From CAYQJS01 sp964417895 (GTDB lineage Bacteria; Chloroflexota; UBA6077; SHYK01), in the NCBI GenBank assembly GCA_964417895.1, contig CAYQJS010000113.1, positions 1-5,203 of the forward strand: 5,203 nt of DNA. The letters are read 5' to 3'. The number at the start of each line of letters is the position of its first letter. The first letter of the stretch is position 1. Below are positions 1 through 5,203 of this stretch, in pieces. The notes under the pieces are model-generated. The model was given only the letters and a program-made list of their open reading frames with translations. It ran no database searches and was not told where the DNA came from. A program made the position numbers and the translations under genes.

Positions 1-2
1 TT

Positions 3-1412
3 CAGGCCCAGGACGTGCTGGATCCGCGTGACCGGGGCGCGCGTTGCGACCTGCTACTGGCTCTGGGCGAGGCGCTCGGCCCCGCCGGTGAGCCGCGGCG
101 CGCGTACGAGGAGATCGCCGAGGAGGCGTTCCGGCTGGCAGAAGCGCTGGGTGATGGGGATCGCGCTGCACGGGCGAGCGCGATCGCTATCGACGCCCTG
201 ATGCGCCAGGCCGGCGGCGTCGCCTGGGGCGTGCCCGCCTTTCGCACCTGGGCGGAGCGCGCCGACCGTCATGCGCCCCCTGGCACGGCGGCGCGCGTCT
301 GGGCGGATGTCGTAGTTGGCCAGGCCGCGCTGGGCGTTGGGGACTGGGAAAAGACCCGCGCGACACTGCGCCGTGCCCTGGACGGCGCGCGTGCGCTGGG
401 CCATGCCCACACCCTTTTCGACGTGGGCGACGCGCTGGGGCCCGGCCGCTGGTGGCCGGGCGATGAGGACGACCTCGTGGCGCTCAGCCGTGAGCTGATC
501 CAGCTCCCTACCGAAGGCGTGCCGGCCCATATTCTCAGCTGCGCGTACTGCTTCTCACTCGCATGGCTGGTCGCGGCCGGCGACCGCCCGGCCGCTGAGG
601 GCACGGCGCGGCGGTGCACCGACGTTGCCGAACGCAGCCGCGATCCCCGGGCCATCAGGTTCGCGATCGAGAACGAAATACTGTTCGCCACGCTGGATGG
701 CGACTTCGCCGGAGTGCAGATGGCTGGCGAGCGACTCTGTGCGCTGGGGAGCGAGACGGGCAGTCCCATCGCCGCCTCCTTCACGATCGCACGCTCGTGC
801 GCGCCGGCCTGGTACTACCTCGGTCGTGCGCGGGACGTCGTTCACGCGTACGATCAGCTGCGCGAGCAGTGGAGCAGCAGCCGACCGCAGGACCTTCTCC
901 GTCGCTGGGTGTACGCCGTCCATGCGGATCCGTCCGGGCAGAACGTCGCGGCGCTGCGGGCGGTGCTCGCCGAGCAGCTCTCGTCGAGCGGCGGGCACGC
1001 ACCCGCGACCTTGCTGACCGACCTCCTCGAAGCCGCGGTCCTCGTGAAAGACCGGGACGCCTGCGCTGCGCTGGCGCCGTTGCTATCGGGGATCCGCGGG
1101 CTCGCCATTCTCGGGGCTTTCAACCCGACCACCCCCGGGCGGCATCTCGGCGATGCGGCCCGGCTCCTCGGCGATCGCGAAGGGGCGCGCGCCTCCTACG
1201 AGGCAGTGATCGAGGCGACCGCCCGCGTCCGCCACCGGCCGGAGCTCGCGCTCACCCGCTTGCGGCTCGCCGAGCTTTTGCTGCATGGCTCACCAAGCGA
1301 GCGCATCGAGGCAGAGCGTCACCTGAAGCTCGCGATCCCGGAGCTCGATGCCATGGCAATGCGATCGTTCCTCGAGCGCGCCCACTCGATCCAGGGGCGC
1401 GCCCGCGCCTGA
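3..1412 (+). CDS. C-terminal part of a helical-repeat (TPR-like) signalling ATPase/regulator, 5' truncated by the window edge
   Basis: The reading frame is open from the first complete codon, so this is the last ~469 residues of a larger protein. A GTG at 15 is in frame, but the residues before it continue the family pattern, so it is probably internal. The visible part is Ala/Arg/Leu-rich paired helices like those following the NTPase domain of MalT/LAL-type LuxR regulators and of class III adenylate cyclase-AAA proteins. Examples are a 'LLLALGEAL' helix near residues 16-26, an A-helix/B-helix pair near 107-135, and a TPR-like unit near 380-413 (GRHLGDAARLLGDREGA) followed by RPELALTRL. It ends about 25 residues after a 'hLklAipeld.mamrsflerA' helix with no C-terminal HTH. 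That favours the cyclase/AAA type or a regulator with its DNA-binding domain at the N terminus. No Walker motifs, cyclase domain, signal peptide or membrane segment is visible. The role in signalling is inferred from family resemblance. A link to the downstream oxygenases is unproven, because 380 bases separate them. Confidence 0.75.
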   Translation, partial: QAQDVLDPRDRGARCDLLLALGEALGPAGEPRRAYEEIAEEAFRLAEALGDGDRAARASAIAIDALMRQAGGVAWGVPAFRTWAERADRHAPPGTAARVWADVVVGQAALGVGDWEKTRATLRRALDGARALGHAHTLFDVGDALGPGRWWPGDEDDLVALSRELIQLPTEGVPAHILSCAYCFSLAWLVAAGDRPAAEGTARRCTDVAERSRDPRAIRFAIENEILFATLDGDFAGVQMAGERLCALGSETGSPIAASFTIARSCAPAWYYLGRARDVVHAYDQLREQWSSSRPQDLLRRWVYAVHADPSGQNVAALRAVLAEQLSSSGGHAPATLLTDLLEAAVLVKDRDACAALAPLLSGIRGLAILGAFNPTTPGRHLGDAARLLGDREGARASYEAVIEATARVRHRPELALTRLRLAELLLHGSPSERIEAERHLKLAIPELDAMAMRSFLERAHSIQGRARA

Positions 1413-1506
1413 CTCTTCACCTGCGACGGGGAGCACCCACATGAGTTGGGCACCCGCTTGTCTAAGAGGTCGAAGATGCTCGGGGTTTACACGGGCTACA
1501 TTGGCT

Positions 1507-1537
1507 GTCGCGGGATCGAGTCCCGTCTCCCGCTCCG
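1507..1537 (+). pseudogene. 3' remnant of a tRNA-Gly-like gene (T-arm plus 3' acceptor strand), possible attachment-site scar
   Basis: The segment has the T-arm geometry of a tRNA: stem GCGGG (1510-1514), 7-base loop ATCGAGT (1515-1521) and stem CCCGT (1522-1526, one G-T pair). It is followed by a 7-base acceptor strand CTCCCGC (1527-1533), discriminator T and CCG. This matches, from memory, the 3' end of common bacterial tRNA-Gly(GCC) genes that begin GCGGGAG and end in CTCCCGCTCCA. The differences are in T-loop positions 54 and 59 and the final base. No matching GCGGGAG acceptor strand, D-arm or 7-base anticodon loop lies upstream at the right distance, so it is not a functional tRNA. The loss of T54, which normally pairs with A58, also argues for a dead copy. 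Integrases often use tRNA 3' ends and leave such copies, so a scar of integration is a plausible inference. Confidence 0.5.
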
Positions 1538-1677
1538 ATGAACCAGTAGAAGCCTGCCGGAGCACGTTAGATGCCGGCTCAGGTAGGCTGTTCGCATAGC
1601 TCGGCCCCAACGGCCGCCGAAGCCTGTTTGGTCCCCAGCCTCCGGCCTACTCGCAAATTACTGCAGCCGTACATGGG

Positions 1678-1706
1678 TTGACAAACGCCAAAGCTGGGTG
1701 TACGTA
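1678..1706 (+). promoter_or_regulatory. Putative promoter of the dioxygenase alpha/beta operon
   Basis: A perfect -35 consensus TTGACA lies at 1678-1683. Seventeen bases downstream is TACGTA (1701-1706), a poor -10 that keeps only the TA start of TATAAT. The proposed -10 lies inside the 18-base palindrome, so a bound protein would block the promoter. The weak -10 could also mean that an activator is needed. The predicted transcript would start near 1713 and carry the leader hairpin. No transcription evidence is available from sequence alone. Confidence 0.4.
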
Positions 1707-1717
1707 CATGGACGTAC
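1700..1717. promoter_or_regulatory. 18-base near-perfect palindrome, candidate operator
   Basis: GTACGTACATGGACGTAC pairs with itself at 8 of 9 positions; only the A/G at half-site position 7 breaks symmetry. Length and spacing fit a homodimeric repressor site, for example of TetR or MarR type, but the family cannot be assigned. It sits about 75 bases before the alpha-subunit start codon, overlapping the presumed -10 region. Its half, GTACATGG, recurs at 1669-1676, just upstream of the TTGACA box, which could be a second weaker contact site 35 bases away. Confidence 0.5.
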
Positions 1718-1718
1718 T

Positions 1719-1756
1719 ATTTGGGCTCCACCGCACGCCAGAGGCGAGCCCCAAAT
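1719..1756 (+). promoter_or_regulatory. Leader hairpin (10-bp stem, one bulged C) in the 5' untranslated region of the alpha-subunit gene
   Basis: ATTTGGGCTC (1719-1728) is complementary to GAGCCCCAAAT (1746-1756) with a single bulged C, enclosing a 17-base loop. The stem ends 24 bases before the GGAGGG ribosome binding site and 36 bases before the ATG. No U-run follows, so it is not a simple terminator. It may stabilise the 5' end of the mRNA, act in post-transcriptional control, or be a DNA-level inverted repeat bound by a regulator. Its function is unknown. Confidence 0.5.
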
Positions 1757-1792
1757 GAGAAACGGCAGCCAGAATCCGATGGAGGGTTAGCT

Positions 1793-3124
1793 ATGCTGGC
1801 CACAGATTTCTCGATGGACAAGCTCGTCGATACCCGGAACGGGACGATTAACAACGCCGTCTTCAGTCACCCGGACATCTACGAGCAGGAGCTGGAGCAG
1901 GTCTTCGCTCGTATGTGGCTGCTGGTGGGACACGAGAGTCAGATCCCCAAACGCGGCGACTTCGTCCGGGGGCGCATGGGTGAGGAGCAGGTCATCGTCA
2001 CGCGGGGTGTAGACAACCAGGTCCACGTTCTGCTGAACTCCTGCGCGCACCGCGGCAACGTGGTCTGTCGGTACGACCAGGGCTCCACCGCGGCGTTCCA
2101 GTGCTCCTTCCACGGGTGGACCTATGATCACCAGGGGCGGTTGATAGCCCTGCCACCGGGCAGTGAGGACTTATACGCGGCCGACCTGCGCAGAGAGGAC
2201 TGGGGTCTCCTGACGGCACGGGTGGAAACGTTCCAGGGCACCATCTGGGCCACCTGGGATGAGTCCGCGCCTGGCTTGATGGAGTATTTCGGGGGAGCCG
2301 AAACCTTCCTGGCGCCCCCGCTCGCGGACGCCGACGGCTCGCCCGAGGGCACCGAGGTCGCGGGCGGTGTCATGAAGTGGCGGGTCGGCCTCAACTGGAA
2401 GGTGCCGATGCCCGACATGGACACCACCCACGGGTGGATCACTCACGCGTCCGCCCGAGCCGCGGTCGGCGGCTTCGGAGCCACGGTCCCACGCTATGAC
2501 AACATGTATCACATCTGGTTCCCAGAGGGGCACACTACCGAAACCCGGCTACCAGTGGACGGCGAGGAGATCCCTACTGTGGGCTTGCTGGGCGGCGGTG
2601 GGGACGACTATCCCGTGCTGCAAAATTACCTGCGGGAGAAGTGGGCAAAGCGGAAGGAGCGCCTGGGGAAGCTGGCGCACTTCAACGAACCGCCGCACAT
2701 CTTTCCCAACATGGGGTCCGTCGGCCGGATCATCCGCGTCCTGCATCCGCAGGGGCCGGCCGAGACGGAGATGTGGTCGTACATCCTGGTCGACAAGGCC
2801 GCGCCGCCCGAGGTCAAGGAGGCGGCGGTGCGGTACCACGAGCGGAGATGGGGGCCGAACGGGATGATCCAGAAAGATGACATGGAGAACTGGTACATAC
2901 TGACGCAGTACAGCAAGGGTCACATGACCCGCGCCAGGCTCCGCCAGAATGCCCAGCTGGGGATGTCCACGCCGTCGCTCCACGGCCCCTCCACCTTCGG
3001 CCTGCCGGGAATGTGGCACCCCGAACCCAGCGACGAGAACATCCGACGGTTCTACGAGCGCTGGGCCAACGTCATGGCGGCCAGGGACTGGGACGAGATG
3101 CGGATCACGAACCACGCGAAGTAG
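1793..3124 (+). CDS. Aromatic-ring-hydroxylating Rieske dioxygenase, large (alpha) subunit
   Basis: This is the catalytic subunit of a multicomponent ring-hydroxylating oxygenase. Such enzymes take electrons from a reductase, often via a ferredoxin, and insert O2 into an aromatic ring in the cytoplasm. The 443 residues match the usual ~430-460. The N-terminal Rieske domain has C84-x-H86-x17-C104-x2-H107 for the [2Fe-2S] cluster (SCAHRGN and CSFHGWTYD). The C-terminal domain has the mononuclear iron pocket: D210 (bridging Asp), H213 and H218 in NWKVPMPDMDTTHGWITH, and D362/D363 in DDMENW, the usual place of the carboxylate ligand. The helix is odd. It is about two residues shorter than the naphthalene dioxygenase form and lacks the usual Glu-Asn and Tyr-His residues. 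I chose ATG 1793 over an in-frame TTG at 1721 because GGAGGG sits 6 bases before it and alignment to the family begins near there. The beta-subunit gene follows after 9 bases. The substrate is not readable from sequence. Confidence 0.93.
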   Translation: MLATDFSMDKLVDTRNGTINNAVFSHPDIYEQELEQVFARMWLLVGHESQIPKRGDFVRGRMGEEQVIVTRGVDNQVHVLLNSCAHRGNVVCRYDQGSTAAFQCSFHGWTYDHQGRLIALPPGSEDLYAADLRREDWGLLTARVETFQGTIWATWDESAPGLMEYFGGAETFLAPPLADADGSPEGTEVAGGVMKWRVGLNWKVPMPDMDTTHGWITHASARAAVGGFGATVPRYDNMYHIWFPEGHTTETRLPVDGEEIPTVGLLGGGGDDYPVLQNYLREKWAKRKERLGKLAHFNEPPHIFPNMGSVGRIIRVLHPQGPAETEMWSYILVDKAAPPEVKEAAVRYHERRWGPNGMIQKDDMENWYILTQYSKGHMTRARLRQNAQLGMSTPSLHGPSTFGLPGMWHPEPSDENIRRFYERWANVMAARDWDEMRITNHAK

Positions 3125-3133
3125 GAGACCGGC

Positions 3134-3658
3134 ATGATCCCAGAGAACATCGAGGATCACCTGCTGCGGCTGGAGATCGAGGACTTCCTGTGGAACGAAG
3201 CGGACCTGCTGGACGAGCATCAGTACGAAGAGTGGCTGGATCTGTTCACCGACGATGCAACCTACTGGATGCCCATCCGGAGCAACGTCGCAACCAGGGA
3301 AATAGAGACGGAGCTCACCGGCGAGGGCCCCGACCTGTCGTGGTACACCGACGACAAACCCACCCTGGAGAAGAGGATCAAGCAGATCCGGACCGGCCAG
3401 CACTGGGCCGACGAGCCCCGTTCCCGGGTGACCCACATGGTATCCAACGTGCGGGTGCTGGGGTGGGATGGGAAGGAGGCCAAAGTGAAGTGCCGGTTCC
3501 TGTTCTACCGGAACCGGCATGCGGATGAAGAGAGCACGTTCATTGGAAAGCGGATCGACACTTTGCGCCGTGTCGATGGCGGCTGGAAGATCGCCCGACG
3601 GGAGATTTACCTGGACGAGAGCGTCCTGCTTTACAAGAACCTGACAAACTTCTTTTAG
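3134..3658 (+). CDS. Aromatic-ring-hydroxylating dioxygenase, small (beta) subunit
   Basis: This is the structural partner of the preceding alpha subunit, expected to form an alpha3beta3 hexamer. The beta subunit has an NTF2/SnoaL-like cone fold and carries no metal cluster in known family members. The 174 residues fit the family's usual ~160-190. Typical signatures are the acidic helical N terminus ending in the YEEWLDLFTDDATYWMPI region (residues ~36-53), the central TRVTHMVSNVRV-like strand (here SRVTHMVSNVRV, ~96-107), and the C-terminal GGWKIARREIYLDES strand (~150-164) followed by a Leu/Asn/Phe-rich tail ending NFF. Start ATG 3134 is supported by AGGAG at 3123-3127, which overlaps the alpha stop codon TAG (3122-3124). 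That arrangement favours coupled translation at a matched ratio. No regulatory site lies between the two genes, so they share a transcript. Confidence 0.93.
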   Translation: MIPENIEDHLLRLEIEDFLWNEADLLDEHQYEEWLDLFTDDATYWMPIRSNVATREIETELTGEGPDLSWYTDDKPTLEKRIKQIRTGQHWADEPRSRVTHMVSNVRVLGWDGKEAKVKCRFLFYRNRHADEESTFIGKRIDTLRRVDGGWKIARREIYLDESVLLYKNLTNFF

Positions 3659-3688
3659 CGCGCGACATCGGGGAAACAAGGCAAGCAC

Positions 3689-3732
3689 GGCTCCAGGCGC
3701 GACAGGCTGCAGCGGTGCTCGCTATTGGAGCC
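3689..3732 (+). promoter_or_regulatory. Inverted repeat GGCTCCA/TGGAGCC in the gap before the second oxygenase
   Basis: GGCTCCA (3689-3695) is the exact reverse complement of TGGAGCC (3726-3732), with a 30-base loop that contains the 8-base palindrome GCTGCAGC (3706-3713). As RNA it could form a hairpin after the beta-subunit gene. It lacks a U-run, so it is at best a weak terminator or an mRNA-stabilising 3' structure. Its right arm overlaps the first base of the neighbouring 14-base palindrome, so the two structures would compete. It could be chance. Confidence 0.3.
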
Positions 3733-3745
3733 TGAGTATACTCAG
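3732..3745. promoter_or_regulatory. Perfect 14-base palindrome containing a TATACT -10-like box, candidate operator/promoter
   Basis: CTGAGTATACTCAG is a perfect dyad located 48 bases before the second oxygenase start codon. The hexamer TATACT (3737-3742) within it matches the -10 consensus at five of six positions, but no good -35 is seen 16-18 bases upstream (around 3714-3719). A dyad over a -10 fits repressor control, and a missing -35 fits activator dependence. It differs in sequence from the palindrome before the alpha/beta operon, so the regulator need not be the same. Confidence 0.45.
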
Positions 3746-3793
3746 CCCCGGCGCGAGGGATTCGGGACGCTCGCCGGACAGCGAGGTGGTTCA

Positions 3794-5113
3794 ATGCTGA
3801 GCAGGGAAGACAATGAGCTCGTCACGCATGTCGGCCCGGGCACTGCGATGGGCAACCTGTTCCGCCAATACTGGCTGCCGATCTTGCTCTCTTCAGAGGT
3901 CGCCGAGCCCGATGGCATGCCGTGCCGCGTGCGGATCCTCGGGGAGGACCTCGTCGCGTTTCGTGACACGAGCGAGCGCGTAGGTCTCCTGTTCGACAAG
4001 TGTCCCCACCGGGGCGCTCCGCTCTATTACGGGCGCAATGAAGAGCATGGCTTACGTTGCGTGTACCACGGCTGGAAGTACGACGTGACGGGCCAGTGTG
4101 TGGATATGCCGAGCGAGCCACCCGAGAGCAACTTCAAGGACAAGATCCGCCAGCGAGCCTATCCGTGTGAGGAGCGAAGTGGAGTCATCTGGGCATACAT
4201 GGGCTCGCGAGTTGATCCCCCACCATTTCCACACCTGGAATGGGCCACCCTTCCCGCGACCCACACCGACCACGTCAAGTTCACCGAAGACTGCAACTGG
4301 ATGCAGATCATCGAAGGCGACCTGGATACGGTCCACGCGGATCTCCTCCATGCCCGTATCGACTGGATGAAGTTCGCTACCCGCCAAGAGGGGGTCCGCA
4401 CCCTCACTCACTATCCTCATCTCGAACTGTGCCGGACCGAATGCGGGTTCGCCAAAGGTGCACGCCGCGAGCTGAACCAGGACCAGTACCCGGATCAGTA
4501 CCACTGGCGGGTCTACCAGTGGATGATTCCTGCTTTTGCTCTACTCCCCGCGGCGGGCAGCACGATCGCCTATCGAGCAACGGTCCCGATTGATGACACC
4601 CACACCATCTTCTGGAACGGTCTCTACTGCCCCTCCCGACCGCTCACCGATGAGGAGCGGGCAGCTCACCAGGCGTCGCGGACGCTCGGGGGCTATCTGC
4701 CCTCGACTGGCGATCCACTCACCAAGTGGCGGACGGTCGGGAACAAGGACAATGACTATCTCGTCGACCTGGAGGCCCAGAGGACAACGCTGTTCTCGGG
4801 GATGCCGCCTGCAAAGCTGCAGGATGTGGCCATGACTGAGGGCATGGGCCCCATACTCGACCGAACGATCGAGCACCTCGGCACCACAGACTTCGCGATC
4901 ATCGAGATGCGGAGGCAGGTACTGAACGCCGCGAAGGCGCTGCGCGATTACGATACCCTGCCGCCCTGCGTCGAGCACCCGGAAGCATTCGCCGTCCGTT
5001 CGGCGCAGGCGATTCTCCCTAAGAGCCAGAGCTGGCTCGATGCGGTCGGCGACTTCCTGCGAGTGTCCGAGCGCCCGCTCGCGGTTGCGCCCAGGCCCTA
5101 TCGGGGAGCCTGA
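3794..5113 (+). CDS. Phthalate 4,5-dioxygenase-type Rieske oxygenase (single-subunit type, oxygenase component)
   Basis: This is a second non-heme iron Rieske oxygenase, from the class of phthalate dioxygenase and relatives such as 3-chlorobenzoate dioxygenase. These act on carboxylated or alkoxylated aromatics as homo-oligomers with a flavin-[2Fe-2S] reductase. The 439 residues fit the class. The Rieske cluster ligands are C70-x-H72-x16-C89-x2-H92 (KCPHRGA and CVYHGWKYD). The iron site is in NWMQIIEGDLDTVHADLLH: D178 corresponds in place to the known bridging Asp of phthalate dioxygenase, and H181 and H186 are the His pair. The class motif QDVAMTEGMGPILDRTIEHL (residues 343-362) supplies the carboxylate, probably D344. 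Start ATG 3794 has AGGTGG four bases upstream. An in-frame TTG at 3725 would run through the palindrome and adds nothing family-like. The gene has its own 135-base leader and no beta subunit follows. No reductase is in the window. The substrate is unknown. Confidence 0.92.
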   Translation: MLSREDNELVTHVGPGTAMGNLFRQYWLPILLSSEVAEPDGMPCRVRILGEDLVAFRDTSERVGLLFDKCPHRGAPLYYGRNEEHGLRCVYHGWKYDVTGQCVDMPSEPPESNFKDKIRQRAYPCEERSGVIWAYMGSRVDPPPFPHLEWATLPATHTDHVKFTEDCNWMQIIEGDLDTVHADLLHARIDWMKFATRQEGVRTLTHYPHLELCRTECGFAKGARRELNQDQYPDQYHWRVYQWMIPAFALLPAAGSTIAYRATVPIDDTHTIFWNGLYCPSRPLTDEERAAHQASRTLGGYLPSTGDPLTKWRTVGNKDNDYLVDLEAQRTTLFSGMPPAKLQDVAMTEGMGPILDRTIEHLGTTDFAIIEMRRQVLNAAKALRDYDTLPPCVEHPEAFAVRSAQAILPKSQSWLDAVGDFLRVSERPLAVAPRPYRGA

Positions 5114-5144
5114 GTCGGAGGACTGACGAGGGAGGGTGAGCTTC

Positions 5145-5163
5145 CAGCAGGCTGCTGAAAAAG
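5145..5163. repeat. CAGCAG-G-CTGCTG dyad followed by an A-run, possible transposon or miniature-element end
   Basis: CAGCAGGCTGCTG (5145-5157) is a 13-base odd palindrome followed by AAAAAGG. The A-run lies on the wrong side to be a terminator for either strand: a + strand terminator needs Ts after the stem, and on the - strand the Ts would precede it. I recall sequences of the GCAGGCTGCTGAAAAAG kind as recurring ends of insertion sequences or small mobile repeats in high-GC environmental genomes. This is from memory and unverified. It lies 31 bases after the second oxygenase stop codon. Confidence 0.35.
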
Positions 5164-5179
5164 GGTTGGGCTTCCGCTC

Positions 5180-5200
5180 GTGGTGAGCCTGTCGAACCAC
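5180..5200. repeat. REP-like dyad with GTGGT/ACCAC arms around a GAGCCTGTCGA core
   Basis: GTGGT (5180-5184) pairs with ACCAC (5196-5200) around the 11-base centre GAGCCTGTCGA. The reverse complement reads GTTCGACAGGCTCACCAC, a type I recall as a common dispersed intergenic repeat (TTCGACAGGCTCA core) in many high-GC environmental bacteria. No second copy occurs in the window, so the repeat status rests on recall. The window ends three bases later, so the element may continue. Confidence 0.4.
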
Positions 5201-5203
5201 ATG

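Larger units (their letters stand above)
1413..1792. other. Intergenic region between the regulator gene and the dioxygenase operon
   Basis: This 380-base stretch has no convincing protein gene on either strand. From 5' to 3' it holds a tRNA-Gly-like 3' remnant (1507-1537), a short GC hairpin (CGGCC at 1602-1606 with GGCCG at 1612-1616, not followed by a T-run), a -35-like TTGACA (1678-1683), an 18-base palindrome (1700-1717), a leader hairpin (1719-1756), and the ribosome binding site of the alpha-subunit gene (GGAGGG at 1781-1786). No clear rho-independent terminator follows the upstream gene. The 8-mer GTACATGG occurs at 1669-1676 and again at 1704-1711 inside the palindrome. Confidence 0.7.

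Noticed and set aside
1395..1404. GGGCGCGCCC palindrome at the end of the first gene
   Set aside because: It lies within coding sequence of very high GC, where such 10-base dyads are expected.
1427..1537. Full-length tRNA using CGGGGAG (1427-1433) as the 5' acceptor strand
   Set aside because: Only five of seven acceptor pairs form, the length would be about 110 bases, and no 7-base anticodon loop or standard D-arm can be drawn. The stem GCTCG/CGGGC near 1478-1496 has a 9-base loop.
1507..1562. Circularly permuted tRNA using GCCGGAG (1556-1562) as the 5' half after the 3' half
   Set aside because: Six of seven acceptor pairs are possible, but no D-arm or anticodon arm follows GCCGGAG.
1602..1616. 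Hairpin CGGCC/GGCCG as a terminator of the upstream gene
   Set aside because: The stem has only 5 bp, no T-run follows, and it lies 190 bases after the stop codon.
1708..1790. Two tiny leader reading frames (16 codons from ATG 1708 and 11 codons from ATG 1755) overlapping by ATGA
   Set aside because: Neither has a good ribosome binding site and there is no residue pattern typical of a leader peptide. Frames this short arise by chance.
1721..1792. TTG 1721 as the start of the alpha subunit
   Set aside because: It would place the leader hairpin and the 24 extra non-conserved residues inside the gene, and the GGAGGG site points to ATG 1793.
1723..2091. 12-base identical repeat GGGCTCCACCGC at 1723-1734 and 2080-2091
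   Set aside because: A single 12-base match between a leader and a coding region is near chance in a GC-rich 5-kb window, and the second copy encodes conserved Rieske-domain residues.
2549..3688. 379-residue open frame on the - strand opposite the alpha and beta genes
   Set aside because: It is antisense to two well-supported genes, has no ribosome binding site or family motif, and reflects the scarcity of stops in GC-rich DNA.
4541..5200. 219-residue open frame on the - strand opposite the second oxygenase
   Set aside because: It is antisense to a conserved gene and runs through the terminal repeats, and its composition shows no recognisable fold.

Overview
The window looks like GC-rich chromosomal DNA from a soil- or sediment-type bacterium. 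Codons are strongly G/C-ending. The first gene belongs to a large signalling-ATPase type common in Actinobacteria, Chloroflexota and uncultured groups such as Rokubacteria or Binatota. This placement is inferred from gene content, and no marker gene in the window fixes the taxon.

Layout, all genes on the + strand. Bases 3-1412 hold the C-terminal part of a large helical-repeat protein, probably an AAA/adenylate-cyclase or LuxR-like regulator whose N-terminal domains lie outside the window. Bases 1413-1792 are a 380-base intergenic region. It contains a 3' remnant of a tRNA-Gly gene, a TTGACA -35-like box, an 18-base near-perfect palindrome and a strong leader hairpin. Bases 1793-3124 and 3134-3658 encode the alpha and beta subunits of an aromatic-ring-hydroxylating Rieske dioxygenase. 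They are translationally close, because the beta ribosome binding site overlaps the alpha stop codon. A 135-base gap follows, with a perfect 14-base palindrome that itself contains a TATACT box. Bases 3794-5113 encode a second, unrelated-class Rieske oxygenase of the phthalate 4,5-dioxygenase type, which normally works without a beta subunit. The last 90 bases hold two short dyad repeats that look like the edge of a dispersed or mobile repeat.

The two oxygenases probably belong to a catabolic cluster for aromatic or related ring compounds. The alpha/beta enzyme would do cis-dihydroxylation or monooxygenation of a ring, and the second enzyme a hydroxylation, dihydroxylation or demethylation of a carboxylated or alkoxylated aromatic. 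Substrates cannot be read from the sequence. No ferredoxin, reductase, cis-diol dehydrogenase or ring-cleavage gene is present, so electron-transfer partners must come from outside the window. Separate dyad elements upstream of each oxygenase suggest separate regulation. The main oddities are a shortened, divergent iron-binding helix in the first alpha subunit, the tRNA-Gly scar next to the cluster, and the regulatory dyads. I see no evidence of a wholly new type of system.
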